Assembly (NCBI RefSeq): GCF_023078275.1
Contig: NC_062973.1
Span: forward strand, 20,144,956 to 20,208,955
Source: Leguminivora glycinivorella
Taxonomy: Eukaryota; Arthropoda; Insecta; Lepidoptera; Tortricidae
Direction of reading: 5' to 3'
DNA: 64,000 nucleotides
Part shown: piece after piece, positions 41,608-52,147 of the stretch
Layout: each line of letters begins with the position of its first letter
How positions within the stretch are numbered: position 1 is the stretch's first letter
Made by a program: the position numbers and the translations under genes
Notes under the pieces: model-generated
Database searches by the model: none
Seen by the model: only the letters and a program-made list of their open reading frames with translations
What the model was told of the DNA's origin: nothing

Positions 41608-41761
41608 AGATACCATACACTAAAGAAAAAGCGATTAAGCCCACTGGTGGTGAAGGCGGGAACCGAACCCGGGTCTCCAGCTAACGCGGCTGACGTGCTA
41701 AACCGTTACACCACCTCGACCGCCGAGGTACCCGTCGCAATTTCTCTAGTGTATGTTATCT
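41608..41761. mobile_element. inverted-end element with embedded tRNA-like sequence
   Basis: Ends AGATACCATACACTAAAGAA at the left and AGTGTATGTTATCT at the right (complement AGATAACATACACT). The same terminal arms form the simple hairpin at 12688-12802. Here a tRNA-like sequence occupies the interior, where the 12688 copy has only a short GC-rich loop. Confidence 0.75.
41646..41715 (-). tRNA. tRNA-like sequence, 70 nt
   Basis: On the minus strand: acceptor GGTGGTG...CACCACC, anticodon arm TCAGC-CGCGTTA-GCTGG with 7-nt loop but G instead of T at 33, and T arm CCGGG-TTCGGTT-CCCGC with one mismatch. The B box GGGTTCGGTTCCC is good; the D arm is weak. Read as a tRNA-derived module rather than a gene. 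Confidence 0.55.
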
Positions 41762-41764
41762 CTG

Positions 41765-42215
41765 AAGGCTAGGCGCCTTTGCCAACTCTAAGCCTCTGCC
41801 TTTTAGTAAAAAAATAGTGCTAGAATAAAATATACAAGTAGGTATTATGAGTAATAATATAGTGAAATGTTTACAGCTCCGACCTATATTTTGCAGCGCA
41901 TCAGTAAGCGTGTCGATGCATTCCTCCGTTATCAGTAAATACTAAATAGCGTGACTCATCGGCTATCGAGCGAATGTAGATATAAACGTCTTGGTCGGTG
42001 GAAAAATATTTCAAAATATTACACGCGCGTTATAAGTGCGATAAGGATTTGGTCAATATTATGCAAGTGCATGTGTAGTATGTGTACCTTTCTTTTGGTA
42101 CGCATTTACTCAGATTATTTCGAATAGAAAACTAAACTCGTGAATTTATTGAGTAACCAAAACCTATGTGACCAATGTCTGAAAATAATGAACATATCTG
42201 TAACTTAAATAAATA
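41765..42215. other. no gene recognised
   Basis: No supported feature. Confidence 0.3.
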
Positions 42216-42222
42216 TAATATA

Positions 42223-42401
42223 CTAGCTTTTTCTCGCGGCTTGGCTCGCGTTAGAAAGAGACTAAAAGTAGCCTATGTCACTCTCCATCCCTTCAACTAT
42301 CTCCACTTAAAAAGTCACGTCGATTCGTCACTCCGTTTTGCCGTGAAAGACGGACAAACAAACAGACATACACACTTTCCCATTTATAATTTTAGTATGG
42401 A
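42223..42401 (-). mobile_element. Helitron-like repeat, minus copy
   Basis: CTAGCTTTTTCTCGCGGC at the left is the complement of GCGGG...AAAAGCTAG; right end ...CCCATTTATAATTTTAGTAT. Closely similar to 7386-7564. Upstream base is not A on this copy. Confidence 0.75.
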
Positions 42402-42439
42402 CTAGTATGGATTATTTCAGTACACTATTTGTGACTTTT

Positions 42440-42605
42440 TAAATTACAAATGGGCTTATTCTTGGCGACAGACTAGCCAAAGGCAAAGACGTGGTCTACG
42501 ATGGAGTGAGCTCGCCCAGAACATGCCTGTTCACCCTAGATTTGAAGATTTTGAAGGTTACCGTGGACAGAACGCACGCCTCTAGGAGCGAAGGATGTAA
42601 GACAT
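42440..42605 (+). repeat. LINE-like 3' fragment
   Basis: GGGCTTATTCTTGGCGACAG...ACTAGCCAAAGGC and CCTGTTCACCCTAGATTTGAAG. The first 60 bp also occurs at 48225-48285. Seen widely in lepidopteran LINE tails from memory. Confidence 0.5.
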
Positions 42606-42644
42606 ACCTACCAATTAACAACAACGGGGACTGCACACTATACT

Positions 42645-42668
42645 ACTTGTACTATTATATTTTCTGTG
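42645..42668 (+). mobile_element. 24-bp insertion of the CTGTG SINE-like tail
   Basis: ACTATACT at 42637-42644 and 42669-42676 flanks exactly 24 bp that equal the last 24 bp of the SINE-like family (ACTTGTACTATTATAT...TTCTGTG, one change). An extreme 5' truncation. Confidence 0.85.
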
Positions 42669-42689
42669 ACTATACTAACTGACAAGCAA

Positions 42690-43083
42690 GAGATAACTAG
42701 TAGACTCCAGGTGTTTGTAAACAAGTGTTTGTGGCAAATCGTAGGAGTCTACTGGCCACGGACCATCTCCAATATTAGACTATGGGAACTGACTGGTCAA
42801 AACCCTTTAGACAAAGAAATTCTGCTGCGGAAATGGCGCTGGATAGGTCATGTTTTACGAAGGCCAAACAACCACCTATCCAAGCAAGGATTGACCTGGA
42901 AAATTCCCGGAAAAAGAGGGCAAGGTCGCCCACGTACCACCTGGAGAAGCACAGTGGAAAAAGAGGCGGCATCAGTTGGCCTCGGCTGGGCGGAGCTGGA
43001 GGAGGCCGCGCTGGACCGCGAAGAATGGACATAGGGCTCTCCTATGTCCCTGATGAGGGATAACAGGATATCATCATCATCAT
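42690..43083 (+). pseudogene. RTE-type LINE ORF2 C-terminus
   Basis: Frame RLQVFVNKCLWQIVGVYWPR... then WELTGQNPLDKEILLRKWRW, IGHVLRRP and GQGRPRTTWRSTVEKEA to a stop at 43032. The FVNKCLR.I.GI.WPD.ISN..LW..TGQ.P...EI..RKW.WIGH.LR ending is characteristic of RTE-clade ORF2 in animals. Ends in an (ATC) microsatellite (ATCATCATCATC), which is usual for RTE tails. RT and endonuclease domains are missing; no internal stop. Confidence 0.85.
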
Positions 43084-43089
43084 ACTAAC

Positions 43090-43665
43090 TACAATGACGG
43101 CGTGCAGCTCCCATACAAGTTACTGTCGGGTTGCAGTTCGTCTTTATTGGCAGAAATGGTCATCCGCTGTCGAATGCAAAGAACAGTCCAGTATTTCCCC
43201 AAGCTACTTTTCCTCCTCGCAGTTCTAAATAAATCAAACAAAGAAAGCAAATATAAGAGGAAGTCCCCAGTTATTTAGAGACGCAGCGCAAAAAAAGATG
43301 GTATTTATTACCGCATGGCTTGGTGCATGGTCTTGCTCGTTGTAAACTACTTATACATGAGCGTTCGCGCAGTGCGCAGTCCGTTGTCAATCATTACCTG
43401 TAAAACAAAAAAGTATGATTCATTTTTGTAGGTTTTTTTATGCAAAATGCAAAGTTACACATAAAGTAGGTAGATGTAGTAAAGTCCAAATAGGAATTTA
43501 ATTTGTGAGATAACGCCACAAAGACCATGGATGTATTCTGTAACATAAATTACATGTTACCTTAGTTAACATACTATACATATGTATTGCTAGATTAGTT
43601 GGAGAAATAAAGCGGTAAGTCCGCTCAATTTCATCGACCAAAAAACCAAATCCTTTTCACTAGAT
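43090..43665. other. no gene recognised
   Basis: No supported feature. Confidence 0.3.
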
Positions 43666-43681
43666 AAACAAGAACTTGTCA

Positions 43682-43810
43682 TGAAATAAAACTATGGAAA
43701 CGGATTAAATCGCGTATAATGAATTTAAAATACATCCCGACGTTTAACGACGACGACGTTTCCATAGTTTTATTTCATGAGTAACTATCGCGGTAACCGA
43801 AGACAATATT
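43682..43810. mobile_element. GTTTCG-hairpin element, 129 bp, 12-bp duplication
   Basis: AAGAACTTGTCA at 43670-43681 and 43811-43822. Ends TGAAATAAAACTATGG and GAAGACAATATT, the same two termini as 27202-27509 but in opposite orientation. The middle of the core is deleted (CCCGACGTTTAACGACGACG), so its hairpin is lost. Confidence 0.85.
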
Positions 43811-43829
43811 AAGAACTTGTCACTTATCA

Positions 43830-44370
43830 ATGCACCATCAACCCGTCTCTATTCAATAATAGTACATTGTGCAACATGGGGAGGAAGTTGAATATTACTA
43901 ACGAGAGTAAGTTAAATCGCGACGGCTTACCGGAGCGATTTAAAGACTCGAGTTTGTAATATTCATACTCCCCGAGTTACACACAATGTTTTTCATCCCA
44001 CTCGCAATGTAAAAACCTTGGGAGAACGATTTTTCTATAACTCACGCTCCGCCTGCGTGCAAAAGCACATTTAAAGTGCGGGTGTGATGAAAAAGCACTT
44101 ATTTTACCAACAAGTAAGATCGCATATGCCATATATAGGTATTGTCAGGATATCTAATGAATTATTAAATATAATGTTCTATGTATGCTTAGTTGTTTGC
44201 ACTCAACTCGTGACTTGATAACAATTTGACGGCCTTAAAGATAATATTTGTCTGCTCTCCATCATAGCAATGTACCTATAGTTGACAGATTAAGGGGCCT
44301 ATTAGAGTGTATACTGATATAAGAATGATATGCGATAGATGTTATTCATCGTGCGTCTCGCCAGCGTTAC
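43830..44370. other. no gene recognised
   Basis: 43900-44110 has short inverted pieces (GGAGTATGAATATTACAAAC / GTTGAATATTAC-like) and may be a degraded repeat. Confidence 0.3.
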
Positions 44371-44374
44371 AGCA

Positions 44375-44701
44375 GGGCATTTTCGCGAGAAAAGACCAAT
44401 AAACTATTTTATCCAGTAACTATTTTCTAAAATAGGTCCATTTAATGTTTTTCCTACTCAAAATCACGAGCCTTTTCAATCCTACTAAGTCAAAAGAAGC
44501 GTCCCAAGTTCCAAATTTATTTTTTCCACTTCGTTACCATTTTTAAAACACTTTGTGCAGCGGTTACTAATTTTAGGACTATTTTCCCGTCCCTTGTTTG
44601 TTCTAAATCAAAAGAGATCGTGATTCTGAGTAGGAAAAGCATAAAATTTACCTACCTTAGAAAAATATTTTTGGTGATTCTTCCTTCTCGCGAAAATGCC
44701 C
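44375..44701. mobile_element. MITE (GGGCATTTTCGCGAGAA ends)
   Basis: GGGCATTTTCGCGAGAA is mirrored by TTCTCGCGAAAATGCCC; inner TTTTTCCTACTCAAAATCACG / CGTGATTCTGAGTAGGAAAA are also inverted. Interior ATTTTAGGACTATTTTCCCG. Confidence 0.85.
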
Positions 44702-44704
44702 ATC

Positions 44705-45500
44705 TACGGGCAAGCGCGAGCGAAATGCATGATATCCGAATGACATCCTTCACATGTCCTAATGATATCAGTGTTACTTAGAATTGACCTGTAAGTAGGG
44801 ATTTCCTTATTTTTTTATTGCGATAAAAATGTTCTATGTACCTTAATCCGATTTATAGCAGGAAAATGTTTATGTACACGCGAAGTCATTTGAAGGGCAT
44901 ATTTGTCAAGTTATCTATTTTTCTTGTTTGTAACTATACTTTGTAACTGTATAAAATTAAGAAAAAACGGAGAGAACATTCGACTTACTTCAATGACTAC
45001 TTGTGACATGATAACTTGATATTTGAAACGAGTTTGTTTACGAAGCTCGAAGTAGATTCAGTACTTATATTATTTATATTTATATTATGTATTACATAAA
45101 TAAGCTAAACAACAACCGAGGCTAACCTTTAACTAGCTGTGTAATATTTTGTGACATGGCAGGCAAGCATGGCGGCACTATTTGTAAGTGCGATAGATAC
45201 GGCCTGATGTTTTATCATTTATCGCGGGACCATGCCTGCCTGTGTGATCATACTTATCACTATGATAAAGTACGGCATCTTGACATAACAATAATTATAA
45301 TCATCATTATAAGGACTTGACTGTAGATGTGTCTATCGTAGCTTTCATCAATCAGTGATGACAGTGACAATAACAACGCTATTTTTCACAAAAGTGGTTG
45401 TAAAATGTTAATACATACCTACTCGTATAGGTATGTCAAACGAAGTGTATAAATCTATACGTAGGCCGAGAAACCTTGTAATATCAGCCTCTATTTTTAA
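44705..45500. other. no gene recognised
   Basis: No supported feature. Confidence 0.3.
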
Positions 45501-45539
45501 TCCCCGACGCAAAAACGACGGGGTGTTATTAGTTTGACG

Positions 45540-45626
<87 letters not shown>

Positions 45627-45785
45627 AGCATTGTAGCTCCCAAACGGATGAACCGATTTAGTTTTTTTTTTATCTGAAAGCTGAGTTAGTGGAGAGTATT
45701 CTAGCCATGTTTCATGAAAATCAGTCTACTATGTCGAAGTCGGGGGTTTTTTCAAAATTTTAATTTTGTGGTTAGGTTATTTTAC
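45500..45785 (+). repeat. repeat with long (CTGT)n tract, copy 1
   Basis: CCCCGACGCAAAAACGACGGGG, GTTTGACGTGT, a (CTGT)n run at about 45540-45626, then AACGGATGAACCGATTTAGT, TGTTTCATGAAAATC and TTTCAAAATTTTAATTTTG. A second copy with a shorter, mixed CTGT/GTGT tract is at 58362-58607. Confidence 0.85.
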
Positions 45786-45789
45786 TTTT

Positions 45790-46160
45790 TGTTAGATGAA
45801 GACTACCAAAAGTCTACAAGGCAGAAGGTTTCGTGGAAAAGGGCCCAATAAAAATATCATTTACAAAACACGATTTAGCAATTCAAATAGTTAGAAATAA
45901 TACTCGATCATCGTAGCAATTAAATAAAACGTCCTTGTTTCCGAATGTATTTATAAACTGCAGGAAGTATTGCCAAAATGGCGTCATATCCGACTTCACT
46001 TCCTAGCTTTGTTACGAGTTACACAACACGTGTATGACTTGAATTATTCAGTGTCATTTAATGTACAGTTATGGTTATATCAGACGTACAAATACGTAAC
46101 TAGTAAACTAACTAGATTTTTTGATGACCAGTTTGTTCTAGTCGCTTATGGGCCTGCCTA
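45790..46160. other. no gene recognised
   Basis: No supported feature. Confidence 0.3.
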
Positions 46161-46169
46161 TAAACTAGT

Positions 46170-46270
46170 ACAGTGGTGGGCAAAGTACCTACGGCCCAGG
46201 GAGGCCAAATCCGGCCCGCGAAAGGATTTTATCCGGCCCTCCACGTCCTTCAAAATAGTGTGTTTCTGGT
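46170..46270 (+). mobile_element. hAT-like MITE half
   Basis: CAGTGGTGGGCAAAGTACCT and GGCCAAATCCGGCCCGCGAA resemble one end of a common hAT MITE (CAGNGGTGGGCAAAG). The opposite end is absent. Confidence 0.5.
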
Positions 46271-46279
46271 AGAATCTCT

Positions 46280-46510
46280 GGCCAGCACTGTAGTAATCAT
46301 GTATTTTGGGTGTGAATCTGATCCTTTAAAATTCGTTCAAATTCTGGCCCTCAATAAAAAAAGTTTTCCCTCCACTGAACTAGTATCTAATTAATTTGTC
46401 TGGTAAGCTTTCCTCCTGTCGAGTTATGGGTTGCAGAAAATTATAATTTGATGTATAAAAAAATATTATAACATTTATTAAAAATAAAATTACCTAATAG
46501 GACAGAGGCA
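46280..46510. other. no gene recognised
   Basis: No supported feature. Confidence 0.3.
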
Positions 46511-46517
46511 GCTCTAT

Positions 46518-46671
46518 GAAATAGTACATTACGATACAATAATTACGAATTTCCTTTTCGCACGTGTATCGTACGACGTTTTTCAGTACAGATAGCACTC
46601 CGAAGTTTCGACCTGGCATATAATGAACCACTTCTCGCACTAGTGCGTAAAAAAAACACCATCTGTACTGA
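46518..46671 (-). repeat. ACGCACTAGTGCG repeat, partial
   Basis: GAAATAGTACATTACGATAC ... CACTTCTCGCACTAGTGCGT ... CATCTGTACTG is the inverse of 50170-50402 with a central deletion. Confidence 0.8.
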
Positions 46672-46768
46672 ACAATAGTTTTTTAAGGCGAGCTCGGCAT
46701 GCTATTGATATTTTCCCTTGCGCTATACGACTTAACCGAAAAGATCTAATACACTTAATACTTATATA

Positions 46769-47029
46769 CAGAGTGTAACAAAAATGGTGGTGATCCGTTT
46801 AAGGGCGTACTCAGTATCGTATTCTTATCAGGAAAAAGTAGAAGAAAATTTTTTTTTCGCTAAAAAAATTTTCACTTTTGTATGAGCCGGGCCGCGCGAA
46901 TCGGTCGAATCTCCATACAAAGATAAAAAAATATTTTGCGAAAAAAATTTTTTATCCTACTTTTTCCTGATGAGAATACGATACTGAATACGCCCTTAAA
47001 CGGATCACCACCATTTTTGTTACACCCTG
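46769..47029. mobile_element. MITE, TA target, CAGRGTGTAAC ends, fuller copy
   Basis: CAGAGTGTAACAAAAATGGT to ...CCATTTTTGTTACACCCTG with TA on both sides. GGGCGTACTCAGTATCGTAT and its inverse near the right end extend the inverted ends to about 90 bp. Confidence 0.9.
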
Positions 47030-47039
47030 TATATAACAA

Positions 47040-47430
47040 CATTTTTATTCATTTTAAACATGTCATGTCCCCAGTCTCTGCTTAACAAGTCGAACATATC
47101 TTCATTCATATTTTCTATCACCTTAACCTCATTAGCTAGCTCTACAACTTAGCTGCCGGAAGATCGGAACTAAGTAGTGATATGTTAAGTAAGTTAATAT
47201 TTGTGGCTTTCTTACATATAAGGATCCTCATGTTCCAATATATATAATACCCTTAAACGGGCAATTCCTGTACCGATGATCGGAAACAGCTCTAACTATT
47301 TTTTGCTGAAATTCGTTATGTGGGACTTTGGGAGGAAAAATCGATCTATCATGGCCTTAGGTCCCGAAATACGCGAATTTTTGAGTTTTCATTCGTTTTT
47401 TTTTTATAATAAAAAAGAACCGAATACTAA
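47040..47430. other. no gene recognised
   Basis: No supported feature. Confidence 0.3.
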
Positions 47431-47433
47431 TAA

Positions 47434-47955
47434 ATTAAGACGCTACGGGAGCGAAAATGCTAAAATGGAAAGGAGTCCCCCTTTCAGTTTGGGAATTTCA
47501 GTTAAATATACTAGTGTTATCAACTAGATTTATCGAAAAAAAAATGTCCATTAAGAACAACTCGGTTAAAAGATATTGCGAAAAAAATTTTAAAATCGAG
47601 GTTCCGCTCTCGACTGTTTCCTCCTTCAAAACTTATTTAAACGGAACGAAATTTGACAATCTGAATAACAATGAAATAATCTTAGTCGGACCGTTTAGAT
47701 TTTTTGGCTAATTGTTACAGATCTTGAGTATCACACTTTTTTATGAGCCATATTGAAAAATGCCGTTTTTAGAAATTTTTGTTTGGCTCTAGCGTCTTTT
47801 AAAATAAAAATAGCAACAAAAACAAAACGGTCCGACACAGATAAAAATAATAATAATCTGTGTTGAAAAAATCATTGCTTTATCTTCAAAAACCAGGGAG
47901 GAAATAGTCGAGAGCGTTTGTATGGAGAATTGACCTGTATCGTATCCTTTTAATA
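47434..47955. mobile_element. inverted-terminus element, copy 2
   Basis: Matches 34694-35237 over its length (TTAAGACGCTACGGGAGCGA, GAGGTTCCGCTCTCGACTGT, CAAAACGGTCCGACACAG). Short open frames inside are not conserved between copies, so it is non-coding. Confidence 0.85.
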
Positions 47956-47959
47956 ATGT

Positions 47960-48600
47960 CTTTTCTATCCGAAGTTGCCACAGATTTTCCTATAAAATTG
48001 CATACGACCCTTTAGCCATAGAATGTCACATATAAGCATAAGGTGAACTTGGGCAGTAGCACGTTTCGATCGTGACTGTACCTTAATGTCAGACACGTCG
48101 GAAAGGTCATCGAACTTTACATAATCATTAATAAGTTGGCAACGAAAAAGTAAGCGGGGATTTAAACACAGGTGCAAGTGGTCATTTTTAGGTTTACGTA
48201 TTAATTAATTGTTTTTTTTATTTTATAAATGCGCTTACTCTTGGCCACTGACTAGCCGAAGGCTTTTTGAGGTCTATGACCACAACTGACTAGTATTGTA
48301 TTTATATGAATGAATTAAAGTACCTCATAAAGTAATTAACCAAATAACTTAATTTTATTAAAACTGCATTTATTAATGTATACATATATATTATATTATG
48401 ATTTATGTGTTATCCTACATTTGCTACATGTGTTATTTTATTTGTATTTATACATTCTCTTAATTGTTTTGTATTCAATTCTATTTCATTCAGTAAACAA
48501 TGAATGATATTAAGATAAATTTTGTTTAACAACTATTTTCTGTACAAATACTACTAATGCGATACGAGAAAGAATAGAATATAATACTTATACGTATATT
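47960..48600. other. no gene recognised, one LINE-like scrap
   Basis: 48225-48285 repeats the GCTTACTCTTGGCCACTGAC... piece of 42440. The rest is AT-rich. Confidence 0.35.
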
Positions 48601-48618
48601 ATAATATATTAATTATAT

Positions 48619-48947
48619 AACTTGTAAATTAACAAAAAAACTTAACTATGAACTTATAAATAAAATTATAACTAAACTAAAACTACCTATAAAATAAGAC
48701 CCTACAAAGAAAAAATTGTTTCTAAATCTGAGCCGACCGGTAGGGTGCCCAGAAGGCTGGCAGCATTGCCACGCTGAACGGCAATGCCGATGCGCTGGGC
48801 AAGGTATACCCCAGCCTTCCGGTCACCCGACGCGTCTATAAGACGTTTAGCTAGCTCCTTAAAAATGCCGTGTGCGCCCTGATCCCACGGCTCAAGCGTC
48901 TCTACGCCAAACGGCTCAAACATGTAGCCGGCGTCGATAGCTCTGGC
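48619..48947 (-). mobile_element. 5'-truncated REL-type LINE, copy C
   Basis: TTAATTATAT (10 bp) at 48609-48618 and 48948-48957. Includes the last 80 codons or so (ARAIDAGYMFEPFGVETLEP... RIGIAVQRGNAASLLGTLPV) and about 90 bp of 3' UTR. The protein is closer to copy B than to copy A (FGVETL.PW, NAASLLGT). Confidence 0.75.
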
Positions 48948-48957
48948 TTAATTATAT

Positions 48958-50070
48958 CTGTTACTATTAATATCGACAAGATACCGACTTTTAAAGTCGA
49001 GAAAAGAGAAACGTTATAATAGATGGGCGCGTCAATACGATATATGCAGCGCACTATCTAGGTCTACATTACCAATATAATAATATTATGTCTGTCTTTA
49101 ACCTTAAACTAAAGACAATCAACCTGTCTCATTGTCATAGGAACAGGTTTACACTTTCGAGAACATCGGAAAGTGCCTTGACCCAATATCTAATAGAGAC
49201 GAATGCCTTGGACGTGCTATGGCATACATATATTCGACGTCTTACAATCAAAGTCATGGACTGAAAGTAATATTCAGTTTCAAATATACAGTGTGTAGGC
49301 TTTATACGGGCGAGGAATTAAACCAGACATAGAATTTCATTAGTGTTGTCATTAATTAAGAGGTGTTTTGAAGTTACCTCTTAATTTTCACCCCCATAAT
49401 AATTTTTTGATTTTCTCAGCAGGAGTGAGCTTTTAAAAGTAGCTGTAAACGAGCCTTTAACGCGAGTGTTTTTGCATAGATTGCGGGCCGAAAGATTTTG
49501 TATGGATTGTAAGTAAATTACATTTCTTATGTCCTATACTAACCGTAACCACCGTTAAGAGATTAGCCCGCATTAGATTTACACACTGTATGTATACATT
49601 TAGACTGTAGATACAAAAGTGGTGACATTATTCTGACATTGAATGCACATAACATCTTATAATAACTTCTTACATTGCATTCTAAATGGCTTAAGTGTGC
49701 TTGACATAAGCGTAGGTACTTAGATTTTTTTGTATTGGCATAGTATGTTCGATATTCTCAACTATAATCGATCTTTAAGATACTTTATTTAAATAGCATG
49801 TAATTGTACGTTACACTTCCAAGCCAAGGTAGTTTTTATTTAGGACATTAACATCAATGAGGTTAGTAACATACTTAAATTATTGCAAACCTTGAAATAG
49901 GTGCGCAAATAAAACTTAAACTATTAAGCTAGACTGTAAAATTTAAGTATATGTGTAAAGCAATGACCCCCATATACTTAGCTTAGAATAGAATCTGTGC
50001 CCGAGTACATACAAATGTACACGTTTTCGCGTTTAGTTATTTCGTAATAGGTAGTCCTTTTAAACGTTTT
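48958..50070. other. no gene recognised
   Basis: No supported feature. Confidence 0.3.
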
Positions 50071-50085
50071 GTTTTCTGCTTCAAC

Positions 50086-50109
50086 ACTTGTACTATTATA
50101 TATTCTGTG
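50086..50109 (+). mobile_element. second 24-bp insertion of the CTGTG tail
   Basis: CTTCAAC at 50079-50085 and 50110-50116 (8 bp if the shared G is counted) flanks 24 bp identical to the tail of the SINE-like family (ACTTGTACTATTATATATTC + TGTG). Confidence 0.85.
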
Positions 50110-50169
50110 CTTCAACCTAGATTTTAAACACGAGAAGGTATTGTAGTTAAACGTTTTAAATATTTATTT

Positions 50170-50402
50170 CAGTACAGATGGTGTTTTTTTTACGCACTAG
50201 TGCGAGAAGTGGTTCATTATATGTCAGATCAAAACTTCGGAAGGTCATCGGTACTGAAAAACGTCGTACGATACACGTGCGAAAAGGACATTCGTAACTC
50301 GTGTCGATTTAAAACACTCCCTTCGGTCGTGTATTATTTTATCGCCACTCAATTCGAAAGTACTTTTTTCCGCACTTATATCGTAATGTACTATTTCCTG
50401 TT
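50170..50402 (+). repeat. ACGCACTAGTGCG repeat, 233 bp
   Basis: CAGTACAGATGGTGTTTTTT, TACGCACTAGTGCGAGAAGT, AAAACGTCGTACGATACACG, TTCGGTCGTGT and ATCGTAATGTACTATTTC. Copies: 56467-56694 and 46518-46671. It reads open in one frame, but the frame is not kept in the other copies. Confidence 0.85.
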
Positions 50403-50404
50403 CC

Positions 50405-50715
50405 CTGTTCATATGACTGTATACCTACCTTCTCTATATTATTTTGTTGTTTATTTGTATCTTGTATAATTTACGCAACGCGTTGGTATGTCAAAAGTTC
50501 GCGAGGGACTTGTTTCAGAACAGAATCCAAAAGTTGTTTGTCCTGTTACCGAAAGTAAAAGGGCACTAGAGTATTATTTGATAATTGTATTTACTTACCT
50601 CTCTTATTTGTAACATGTAATAAATGGAAGTGAATACAATAATGTAATTATTAGAGTATTAAAATAATAATTTATTATTTATAATTTATTGTTACCTATA
50701 ATCCGTTTTCTGCAC
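50405..50715. other. no gene recognised
   Basis: AT-rich, nothing with a partner. Confidence 0.35.
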
Positions 50716-50876
50716 ACTGAGAGAAATTTGCATTGTGAATTTAACAAGTTCGACTTGTTGCGGTTTATCCGTTTGAATCAGGCAAACGTATGTTTAAAAC
50801 AATATGTGTCAGGTTGTTTTTATAAAATCGACTTGTTGATTCAAATATATTGGCGATTCAAATGACAAGTAGCTTG

Positions 50877-52147
50877 CTTGGTGTAGTCCTGTTTGGAAAC
50901 ATCCTCACCTCATCGAACCACTGGACTCCATTTTGAAAACCACCCTTTCATCCATATTAAACATTCACCTAGACAACCGCGCCTGGACCCAGGCCTCTCT
51001 GCCAATTCGCCACGGCGGTCTGGGTATACGCCAAGTTGTCAGTGTCGCCCTCCCTGCGTTTTTGGCCTCGTTTCACAGCACACAAGATCTCGCTGACAAG
51101 ATTTTTTGCTCATCCTCTGCCAGCGAGCGTATTACCACACTGAACGAGGCCAAAGACACATGGTTGCAGTCTTGCCCGGGTAGCCCGCTTCCGATTTCCC
51201 TTAAGTCGCAAAGGCAATGGGACGAGCCGCTCTGCAAGGCAACGATAACTCAACTTATTGAATCTGCCCAGAGTTCAGCAGAGCGCGCTCGTTTGTTGGC
51301 CGTCGCAGAACCGGAAGCGGGTTATTGGCTCCGCGCATTACCATCAGCCAAAATCGGAACCCTGCTGGACAAAACCACCCTAACCCTGGCTACCTCTTTG
51401 CGTCTGGGCACCAAAACAAATGAGCCCCATCGATGCCGCTGCGGTGCTATGGTGACCGAACTGGGCCACCACGGTTTATCCTGTCCAAGAAGCGCAGGTC
51501 GCATCTCCCGCCATGCGTCCTTGAATGATGTCATCAAGAGGGCGCTCGCCTCCGTTAGCGTGCCGGCTATCCTTGAGCCGAACGGTATCGCACGCGACGA
51601 TGGCAAGCGCCCCGATGGGATGACACTCATTCCGTGGATGCAAGGGAGGACGCTTGTGTGGGACGCCACCTGTGTTGACACGCTCGCGCCGTCCCACCTA
51701 CAGGCGACCTCCGTCAAGGCGGGAGCTGCGGCCACAACGGCAGAACAAAATAAGCGGCGCAAATATGCTGTCCTCGGCGAGGGCTATATATTTGCGCCGT
51801 TCGGCGTCGAAACTCTAGGACCGTGGGGGCCCAGCGCGAAATCTCTTTTTAAAGAGATATCCCAGCGCCTCGTGGATGCCTCAGGTGACCAGAGAGCTGG
51901 CAGCTACTTCGGCCAGAGATTAAGTCTGGCCATCCAAAGAGGTAACGCTGCCAGCCTTCTGGGCACCACAACATATAGTGACGACTTGGGGAGCATTTTT
52001 TATTTATAAGTTAATTTTAAGTTTGTACATAGTTTAGTTTAGTTAATGTATTTTCTTTAGTGTATATATTTCAATTTGTTTTTTGTTTTTATATTTCATT
52101 TTGTTTCTATAAAAGATGCTTATTTTAATGCAATCTTTCATGTTTTT
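50877..52147 (+). mobile_element. 5'-truncated REL-type LINE, copy B
   Basis: AGTAGCTTG (9 bp) at 50868-50876 and 52148-52156. Starts in ORF2 and ends after about 140 bp of 3' UTR in CTTTCATGTTTTT. Inserted in the CACTGAGAGAAA element. Confidence 0.85.
50879..52009 (+). CDS. C-terminal endonuclease domain of a non-LTR retrotransposon (copy B)
   Basis: The frame is open from the 5' junction. Upstream of the first annotated residue it reads PVWKHPHLIEPLDSILKTTL. Numbering from KTTLSS as residue 2 (358 residues): LPIRHGGLGIR 23-33, a CCHC-type finger C168/C170, H179/H180 and C184, then E215, R226-P227-D228 and D244 (VWDATCVDT), and the terminal GNAASLLGT. Same order as copy A, and together these fit the finger plus restriction-like endonuclease of R2/NeSL/HERO-type LINEs. 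RT is absent. No stop or frameshift over 377 codons, so the insertion is young or selection has acted. Start codon is not meaningful: this is a truncated ORF2. Confidence 0.75.
   Translation, partial: WCSPVWKHPHLIEPLDSILKTTLSSILNIHLDNRAWTQASLPIRHGGLGIRQVVSVALPAFLASFHSTQDLADKIFCSSSASERITTLNEAKDTWLQSCPGSPLPISLKSQRQWDEPLCKATITQLIESAQSSAERARLLAVAEPEAGYWLRALPSAKIGTLLDKTTLTLATSLRLGTKTNEPHRCRCGAMVTELGHHGLSCPRSAGRISRHASLNDVIKRALASVSVPAILEPNGIARDDGKRPDGMTLIPWMQGRTLVWDATCVDTLAPSHLQATSVKAGAAATTAEQNKRRKYAVLGEGYIFAPFGVETLGPWGPSAKSLFKEISQRLVDASGDQRAGSYFGQRLSLAIQRGNAASLLGTTTYSDDLGSIFYL

Noticed and set aside
45540..45626. (CTGT)n tract as a regulatory or telomere-like repeat
   Set aside because: The same tract sits at the same place in the repeat copy at 58362, so it is part of a dispersed element.
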